A stretch of 64,000 bases of DNA from the NCBI GenBank assembly GCA_964547585.1, contig CAZJOI010000001.1:111742-175741 (forward strand), in the 5' to 3' direction. Numbering within the stretch: the first letter of the stretch is position 1; each line of letters begins with the position of its first letter. This DNA comes from CAZSCF01 sp964547585. GTDB lineage: Bacteria; Patescibacteriota; Minisyncoccia; Moranbacterales; UBA2206. The position numbers were made by a program, and so were the translations under genes. The notes beneath the pieces are model-generated. The model was not told the origin of the DNA. It worked only from the letters and a program-made list of their open reading frames with translations, and did no database searches. Below are positions 58,631 to 64,000 of the stretch, in pieces.

Positions 58631-60403
58631 ATGACTTCAAGAGAACTAAGGCAGAAATATTTGGATTTTTTCAAATCAAAGGGGCATACTATTATCCCTT
58701 CAGCTTCTTTGATTCCTGAAAATGATCCATCTGTGCTTTTCACGACAGCCGGAATGCATCCTTTGGTGCCCTATCTTTTGGGCGAAAAACATCCAGCGGG
58801 AAACAAGCTAACTGATATCCAAAAATGTGTACGAACTGGAGATATTGATGAAGTGGGTGATGCCAATCATCATACGTTTTTTGAAATGATGGGCAATTGG
58901 TCGCTGGGAGACTATTTTAAAAAAGAATCAATTCAGATGAGTTGGGAATTTTTGACTTCTCCAGAATGGCTGGGCTTGGATAAAAATAGAATTGCAGTTT
59001 CGGTTTTCGCGGGCGATTCTGATTCACCTTTTGATGAAGAGGCATATGCCACTTGGAGAGATTTAGGAATGACAGAAAAAAGAATTGCCAAGCTTCCAAA
59101 AGAAAATAACTGGTGGGGTCCTCCCGGTATTACGGGTCCCTGTGGGGCTGACACAGAGATGTTTTACTGGACTGGCCCCGATCCTATTCCTAAAGACTTT
59201 GACTCAAAAGATAATCGTTGGGTAGAAATTTGGAACGATGTCTTAATTCAATTTTTCAAAAATGATCAGGGTAAATATGAAAAACTAATTCAAAACAATA
59301 TCGACACCGGTATGGGAGTAGAGCGAACCACTACTGTTTTATCTGGTCTTTCAGATAATTATTTAACCGATATTTGGCAGCCAATCATTAAAAAAATTGA
59401 AGAAATTTCAAGAAAAAAATATTCCGAAAATTTAGTTCCTATGCGTATCATCGCCGATCATATTCGAGCCGCCGTTTTTATCATCGCCGATGGAGTTGAA
59501 CCGAGTAATAAAGAAGCTGGTTATGTCCTTCGTCGTCTTATTCGCCGAGCTATTCGTCAAGGAAAGCTAATCGGAATTGAAAATAATTTCTTAAAAACTA
59601 TTGGCCTCGCCGTTTTAGACAATCAAGACAATTATGCTGGTGTTTATCCAGAATTAGATCTCAATAAAAATAAAATATTAGAGATTTTAGATAATGAAGA
59701 AATAAAATTTCGTCGCACTCTAAATAAAGGTCTCAATGAAATTACTAAACTAATCGATCGCCAGAAAAGTGTTTCCGGTAAAGAGGCTTTTGATCTTTAC
59801 CAATCCTTTGGTTTTCCAGTGGAAATGATTGCTGAAGAATTAAAAAAGAACAATTTATCCCTAGATTTGGTTGAATTTAATCGTCTAAAAGACGAACATC
59901 AAAAACAATCACAAACATTATCTGCCGGAAAATTTAAATCAGGTCTTGCCGACCACAGTGAGATTATTACTAAATATCACACCGCCACTCATCTATTGCA
60001 TGCCACCCTGCGAAAAGTTCTCGGCAATCATGTCGAGCAATCAGGGTCAAATATTACTGCCGAAAGGCTTCGTTTCGATTTTACTCATTCCAGTAAAGTG
60101 ACGGATATTGAACTAAAATCAATTGAGAAAATTATCAACGATCAAATAAATTTAAAATTACCGGTTTCTTTTCAGTCAATGAAATTTGTTGATGCTCAAA
60201 AATCAGGAGCTCTCGCTTTTTTTGGCGCAAAGTATCCAGAAATTGTCACTGTCTATACCGTCGGGGATTCAGCCAATTATTTTTCCCGTGAAGTTTGTAC
60301 TGGTCCTCACGTTGATAATACTGGTAAACTCGGAATTTTCGAGATTCAAAAAGAAGAATCGGCGGGTAGTGGCAAGCGTCGGATTTATGCTATTCTTAAG
60401 TAA
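58631..60403 (+). CDS. alaS: Alanyl-tRNA synthetase, short form; codon-usage break inside
   Basis: 590 residues. The catalytic core (ELRQKYLDFFKSKGHTIIPS; GNWSLGDYFKKESI; ITGPCGADTEMFY) is followed by an editing domain (HTATHLLHATLRKVLG; CTGPHVDNTGKLG). The C-terminal C-Ala domain of full-length AlaRS is absent. Before about 59.2 kb arginine codons are AGA/AGG in 5 of 6 cases; after 59.3 kb they are CGN in 17 of 19. The frame stays open across the change, so either a chimeric assembly at a conserved gene or gene recombination is likely. Confidence 0.92.
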   Translation: MTSRELRQKYLDFFKSKGHTIIPSASLIPENDPSVLFTTAGMHPLVPYLLGEKHPAGNKLTDIQKCVRTGDIDEVGDANHHTFFEMMGNWSLGDYFKKESIQMSWEFLTSPEWLGLDKNRIAVSVFAGDSDSPFDEEAYATWRDLGMTEKRIAKLPKENNWWGPPGITGPCGADTEMFYWTGPDPIPKDFDSKDNRWVEIWNDVLIQFFKNDQGKYEKLIQNNIDTGMGVERTTTVLSGLSDNYLTDIWQPIIKKIEEISRKKYSENLVPMRIIADHIRAAVFIIADGVEPSNKEAGYVLRRLIRRAIRQGKLIGIENNFLKTIGLAVLDNQDNYAGVYPELDLNKNKILEILDNEEIKFRRTLNKGLNEITKLIDRQKSVSGKEAFDLYQSFGFPVEMIAEELKKNNLSLDLVEFNRLKDEHQKQSQTLSAGKFKSGLADHSEIITKYHTATHLLHATLRKVLGNHVEQSGSNITAERLRFDFTHSSKVTDIELKSIEKIINDQINLKLPVSFQSMKFVDAQKSGALAFFGAKYPEIVTVYTVGDSANYFSREVCTGPHVDNTGKLGIFEIQKEESAGSGKRRIYAILK

Positions 60404-62451
60404 TGGAGGTCTCCTATTATTGGCTCATTTCTATTACTACCCAGGCCGTCACGGTTGGCTTGATTAAGGGGGACAATCCCCACACCTTAGTGTCTCTCGG
60501 TCCTGAAACTGAGTGGCTTCCTGATAACCCCGACTCTTTTCTCCATTCAGTTGATATTTCCTTATCTGCTGCCGCTGAAAAAGCTCTTTTAGAGCCCGAG
60601 CAAGAGCCTGAATCTAGTGCTTTTATTTTGCCTCCGAGCTGGATTGGCAACGATGGTAAAATTTTTTCCGAAAATCTAAAACTACTCGAAAGTCTCTGTC
60701 ATTCGCTCAAACTCAAACCTCTCGGTTTTATTAGTAACGACGAAGCTTTTATCGAATCGGTCAATAAAAACGATTCTTTTCCTCCCAGTTTTATCCTTGT
60801 TCATCTCGGGAAAAAAGAATTTTCATTATCTTTGGTCTATCTTGGAGAAGTTAAAAAAAGATTAAGCCAACCTCTAATACATGAATTTTCTCCCGAAGAT
60901 CTGGAAAATGCTCTTTTGACTCTACAGCTAGAATCGGCTTTGCCACCGAGAATTTTAATTTTTGGCAACTTGGGTCCATCTATTATTGATGATTTAAAAA
61001 ATTACTCTTGGGTTGGCAAAAAAAATATTGAAACCTTTCTTCATTTACCTGATGTCACCGCTTTCGAACCTGAAGAATTATTTAGTCTTTACAGTCAAAC
61101 CGTTTCTTCCCAAATTGGTAATAATCCGGTTGAAACTAAACTCGAAACTCCACCACCTGAGCCCGTCAAAGAAGAAAATATGGTTGAATCTGAAACTATT
61201 TTTCTTGAAAACGAAGTTGCTCCCGAAGATTTAGGTTTTTCTGAAAACGTCGAGCCAAGTGAGCCTAAAGCTAAGACAAAAATTTCTCTTCCTACTTTTT
61301 CTTTTCCCGCCCTAAAGCTTCCTCATTTAAATTTTAATCTTTGGTTATTGTTTCCGCTGGCTCTGTCTCCACTTTTAATTTTAATTCCTTTCTTTTTAAT
61401 AAAGGCTGAAATTACTATAAATTTTAATCCTATTGAGATAAATAAAGTTTTTGATTTAACTCTTGATTCAAGTGCTAATTCAATTTCAAATACTCTTCTC
61501 CCCGCTGACAAAAAGACTTTAGAAATTAATTTCTCTGAATCTCTTTCAACGACTGGTCAAAAAGAAACAGGAGACAAGGCCAAGGGCGAAATTACCATTT
61601 ATAATAAAGCCGACAAAATTCAAAATATTTCCAAAGGGACTATTATGACTGATAATTCTGGTAAAAAATATGAACTTTTAACTTCAGTCCAGGTTCCCGC
61701 CTCTTCTTTTAATTTAGGCTCGGGGACAATTACAATGGGTCAAACAAAAGCCAACGCTATCGCCAGTGATATCGGTTCTGAATTTAATCTTAATAAAGAC
61801 ACTCTTTTAAGTTTTAAAGATGATACCAATCTCCTTGCCAAAGTTAATGACTCTTTTAGTGGAGGTACTCGTCGTCAAATTCAGGTTGTTAGTGCTGACG
61901 ATAAGAATAAATTAACCAAAATGGTTGAGTCTTCTCTCGAAGATCAAATTTCCCAAAAAATTAGCGGTGACAGTAGCTATCAAGATTTATTAAAAGATAC
62001 TCTTTTTATTGATAAAAAACAGCTCGTTTTTAGCCGAGAAGTTGGTGAAGAAGCCCAGACTTTGGAGGTTAAGGCTAATTTAACAATTTCTCTTTTGCAA
62101 ATTAATTCCCAGAAAAAAGATATTATTATCAAAACTTTACTTGCAGGCGACCAAAAATTTTTAGAGTCTGTTGCTTCTCCTTCTGATTTCTCTTTTTCTT
62201 TTTCAGCGATCAAAAATACTTCTCAAAAATCAACCGGAAAACTTACCGTCATCGGTAAAACCTTACCCAAAATTGACGCTAGTCGTCTTCGGGCCCAGTT
62301 GTCGGGGAAGGAATTTTCTAAAGCTGAAAGGATTGTTGATTCTCAGCCTCACGTTTATGGTCGGGAAATAAAAATTATTCCTTCTATCTTTTCTTTTCTA
62401 AAAAGGCTACCTCCTTCAGCCGATAAAATTACTATAATCTCCAAATTTTAA
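60403..62451 (+). CDS. Large membrane protein: actin-like-type N-terminus and baseplate-J-like surface domain
   Basis: 682 residues. The N-terminal ~230 residues (FILVHLGKKEFSLSLVYLGE) resemble a PilM/actin-like fold. A Pro/Glu-rich linker (about 245-300) and one transmembrane helix (about 310-333) follow, then a beta-rich external half with KETGDKAKGEITIYNKADK and GSEFNLNKDTLLSF, which I recall in baseplate-J-like proteins of CPR bacteria. Its start overlaps the alaS stop by 1 nt. Function unknown; cell-surface role inferred. Confidence 0.65.
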   Translation: MEVSYYWLISITTQAVTVGLIKGDNPHTLVSLGPETEWLPDNPDSFLHSVDISLSAAAEKALLEPEQEPESSAFILPPSWIGNDGKIFSENLKLLESLCHSLKLKPLGFISNDEAFIESVNKNDSFPPSFILVHLGKKEFSLSLVYLGEVKKRLSQPLIHEFSPEDLENALLTLQLESALPPRILIFGNLGPSIIDDLKNYSWVGKKNIETFLHLPDVTAFEPEELFSLYSQTVSSQIGNNPVETKLETPPPEPVKEENMVESETIFLENEVAPEDLGFSENVEPSEPKAKTKISLPTFSFPALKLPHLNFNLWLLFPLALSPLLILIPFFLIKAEITINFNPIEINKVFDLTLDSSANSISNTLLPADKKTLEINFSESLSTTGQKETGDKAKGEITIYNKADKIQNISKGTIMTDNSGKKYELLTSVQVPASSFNLGSGTITMGQTKANAIASDIGSEFNLNKDTLLSFKDDTNLLAKVNDSFSGGTRRQIQVVSADDKNKLTKMVESSLEDQISQKISGDSSYQDLLKDTLFIDKKQLVFSREVGEEAQTLEVKANLTISLLQINSQKKDIIIKTLLAGDQKFLESVASPSDFSFSFSAIKNTSQKSTGKLTVIGKTLPKIDASRLRAQLSGKEFSKAERIVDSQPHVYGREIKIIPSIFSFLKRLPPSADKITIISKF

Positions 62452-62452
62452 A

Positions 62453-63187
62453 ATGAGCTATCTTTATGTCAAAAGTCCTCCAAAAATCAGTCGAAAAAAA
62501 AAGACTCTATCTCCTCGACACAAAAAAATATTTGCCTCTTTTTTCCTTTTTACTGGGATATTGTTGTTTTTATCCGCTATTTTACCCATCCTTCAATTTC
62601 AATTTGGCTATTCCACTAAATTTAACCAGATTTTAAACCCTCTTTCTCCTCAGTTTTACAATCTTTCAGGCTCAGTTTTGGGTGATCTAAACACCGATTA
62701 TACCCAGCTCTCAAATTGGTTTGAGAGTGATCAGAGTCAAAGTGTCTCTTCTTCTTTACCAAATTATTCTCTGTCTTCATATTATGTTTCTATTCCAAAA
62801 CTTAAAATAAAAGATGCCGAGGTGATTTTTGGTAGCACTGATTTAAAGAAAAGTCTCATTCATTACCCTAAAACGGCTCTGCCTGGTCAGTACGGTTCGC
62901 CCGTTATTTTTGGTCATTCGGTTTTGCCCCAATTTTTCAATCCCGAGTCTTATCTCACTATTTTTTCGACTCTTTACAGACTTAAGCAGGGCGATGAAGT
63001 TTTCGTCAGCTACGATCAAATTCAGTATAAGTATTTAGTTGAAGAAATGTTTGAAGTCCAGCCCACCGATCTTTCGGTTTTGGAACAGCGTTTTGATGAT
63101 CGCTATTTGACCTTAATTACCTGTTCGCCTCCAGGCACCTATTTACGTCGTTTAATTATCAAGGCTCGTCTTGTCGATAACACATGA
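62453..63187 (+). CDS. Sortase
   Basis: 244 residues. Basic cytoplasmic tail, one transmembrane helix (about 26-49), then a sortase beta-barrel: VIFGHSVLPQF with the catalytic His and LTLITCSPPGTYLRRLI with Cys and Arg. It attaches proteins to the cell surface or joins pilin-like subunits. The adjacent surface protein may be a substrate. A 4-nt overlap joins it to ruvX. Confidence 0.9.
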   Translation: MSYLYVKSPPKISRKKKTLSPRHKKIFASFFLFTGILLFLSAILPILQFQFGYSTKFNQILNPLSPQFYNLSGSVLGDLNTDYTQLSNWFESDQSQSVSSSLPNYSLSSYYVSIPKLKIKDAEVIFGSTDLKKSLIHYPKTALPGQYGSPVIFGHSVLPQFFNPESYLTIFSTLYRLKQGDEVFVSYDQIQYKYLVEEMFEVQPTDLSVLEQRFDDRYLTLITCSPPGTYLRRLIIKARLVDNT

Positions 63188-63558
63188 ATTATCTAGCGAT
63201 TGACTTTGGTACCAAAAGAATCGGTCTAGCTTATTCGCTGAGAAACATTATCTTTACCTTACCTATGGTTAAAAATGATAATAAAATTTTTGAAAAAATC
63301 AATCAAATTATTGTTGAAAATAAGATCAACAAAGTCTATGTCGGTCTCTCAGAGGGGAAAATAAGTGAAATGACCAAAAAATTTATTGAAAAGCTTTCCC
63401 GCGTGGTAAAATTACCTATCGAAACAGTTGAAGAAGCGGTTTCGACAATTGAAGCTGATAATCTTTTTCTTAAAAATAAAAAAAGAGTAAAAAATTATCA
63501 ACAAGAAATTGATTCTATGTCAGCTGCTATCATTCTAAATCGGGTTATTAATTTTTAG
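63184..63558 (+). CDS. ruvX: Putative Holliday junction resolvase / YqgF
   Basis: 124 residues. The RNase H-like fold starts YLAIDFGTKRIGLAYS with the catalytic Asp. ETVEEAVSTIEA (Glu) and DSMSAAIILNRVI (Asp) complete the acidic set. In bacteria YqgF processes 16S rRNA or resolves junctions. Confidence 0.9.
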   Translation: MNYLAIDFGTKRIGLAYSLRNIIFTLPMVKNDNKIFEKINQIIVENKINKVYVGLSEGKISEMTKKFIEKLSRVVKLPIETVEEAVSTIEADNLFLKNKKRVKNYQQEIDSMSAAIILNRVINF

Positions 63559-63573
63559 TCAGCCTTTGGCTGA
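63559..63573 (+). repeat. Palindromic hairpin after ruvX
   Basis: TCAGCC TTT GGCTGA is followed by AAAAAA, similar to the hairpin halves at 6855 and 41909. Its presence on this side of the alaS codon break is a mild argument against the segment being unrelated DNA. Confidence 0.6.
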
Positions 63574-63579
63574 AAAAAT

Positions 63580-63777
63580 ATGTTTAAAAATCTAATTTCT
63601 CCCATTCAGGCTTGGTTATTGTCTCAAGGTCGTTGTGTTGGCTGTGGCGAAGAGCTTTCCAAAGGTCAGAGAAAAGTAGTTCGTGGTCAGACAACGGTTA
63701 CCTGTCGCTGTGGTCGTATTTTCATTCACCATCACGAGACTGATACTTATCGTCGAGCTCTTTTCAATGAAATTTAA
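63580..63777 (+). CDS. Small zinc-ribbon protein
   Basis: 65 residues with CVGC and CRCG pairs (GRCVGCGEELSKG; TTVTCRCGRIFI), a zinc ribbon of unknown role. Its end overlaps the next start by 11 nt. Confidence 0.65.
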   Translation: MFKNLISPIQAWLLSQGRCVGCGEELSKGQRKVVRGQTTVTCRCGRIFIHHHETDTYRRALFNEI

Positions 63778-64000
63778 AATTGGATTCCTCGCTATTTTTT
63801 TAGTTTTTATTTTTGTCTTAGTTCTCTATTTTTATCTTTCTCTATCACCTCCCTCAACTGATTCATCTAAAAAATTTTTTGTCATCAATGAGGGGGACTC
63901 TCTTTCCACCATAGCTCTTCGTTTAGAAAAAAATAAATTTATTAGAAACCGCTTTAGTTTTATCATTTATAGTTATTTACTTGGATTAAATGAGAAAATC
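63767..64000 (+). CDS. mltG: Second MltG-like protein, cut by window end
   Basis: 78 residues are visible: one membrane helix (about 5-26) and FFVINEGDSLSTIALRLEKN, aligning with FEIIKGEGASDIALNLEKES in the mltG at 51787. Codon use (CGT, CTC, TTA) differs from that copy. The frame is open to base 64000. Confidence 0.82.
   Translation, partial: MKFKIGFLAIFLVFIFVLVLYFYLSLSPPSTDSSKKFFVINEGDSLSTIALRLEKNKFIRNRFSFIIYSYLLGLNEKI

Overview
The window looks like part of a metagenome-assembled genome from a Candidate Phyla Radiation (Patescibacteria, Parcubacteria-like) bacterium. It is AT-rich and uses TGA as a stop. Many proteins are short: the SMC has no hinge, ThrRS has no TGS domain, AlaRS has no C-terminal domain. 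Six runs of exactly ten N (3115-3124, 4493-4502, 10159-10168, 29591-29600, 34025-34034, 53178-53187) are scaffold gaps of unknown true size. Four of them interrupt a gene (GIY-YIG ORF, rplK, tRNA-Gln, the sigma4/HARE gene). The taxonomic call rests on gene style and recollection, not on a search.

Layout, 1-29 kb. A truncated D-aminoacylase-like gene and murD come first, then a damaged tRNA cluster (Ala, Ile, tRNA relics, a GIY-YIG ORF). secE-nusG-rplK-rplA follows, then a dTTP supply cluster: two dNMP-kinase-like P-loop proteins, dCMP deaminase, thyA, folA, dcd-like and tmk-like. Next are gatB and the minus-strand unit small membrane protein-thrS-miaB-miaA, preceded by a structured leader. 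dnaE and rnhB lead to rpmF-nusB-rnc-smc-rpsP and then rplJ-rplL behind a recognisable L10 leader/attenuator.

Layout, 29.5-37 kb. This is an accessory island beside tRNA-Gln. A large serine recombinase has its last codons inside the tRNA, and its gene overlaps a HUH rolling-circle Rep gene. Cargo includes a DUF2726-type membrane nuclease-like protein behind a structured RNA, a possible HEPN-like protein, a DUF6941-like protein, a trypsin-like peptidase and small unknowns.

Layout, 37-58.6 kb. dnaX, gtrA-like and a conserved unknown precede the division cluster mraZ-rsmH-ftsL-ftsI-murF. Then come tRNA-Glu, polyprenyl synthase and uppS (undecaprenyl carrier), a CcdA-like redox protein with thioredoxin, malic enzyme, a YjbQ-family gene, pcm, mltG, a sigma4/HARE regulator, and a membrane protein/VirD4-like ATPase pair.

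Layout, 58.6-64 kb. alaS changes codon usage abruptly inside the gene, near 59.2-59.45 kb. What follows (actin-like/baseplate-J-like protein, sortase, ruvX, zinc ribbon, a second mltG) uses CGN rather than AGA/AGG arginine codons. This points to a chimeric contig or a recombination junction.

The most unusual signal is a pair of related 131- and 124-bp inverted-repeat elements at 6175-6305 and 50554-50677. Each sits exactly at the start codon of an unrelated gene, is flanked by a 4-bp direct repeat that contains ATG, carries a similar 21-22-codon upstream ORF, and shows paired base changes between its arms. The window is also rich in small GC-rich palindromes, some of them inside tRNA genes and at the 3' ends of coding sequences.
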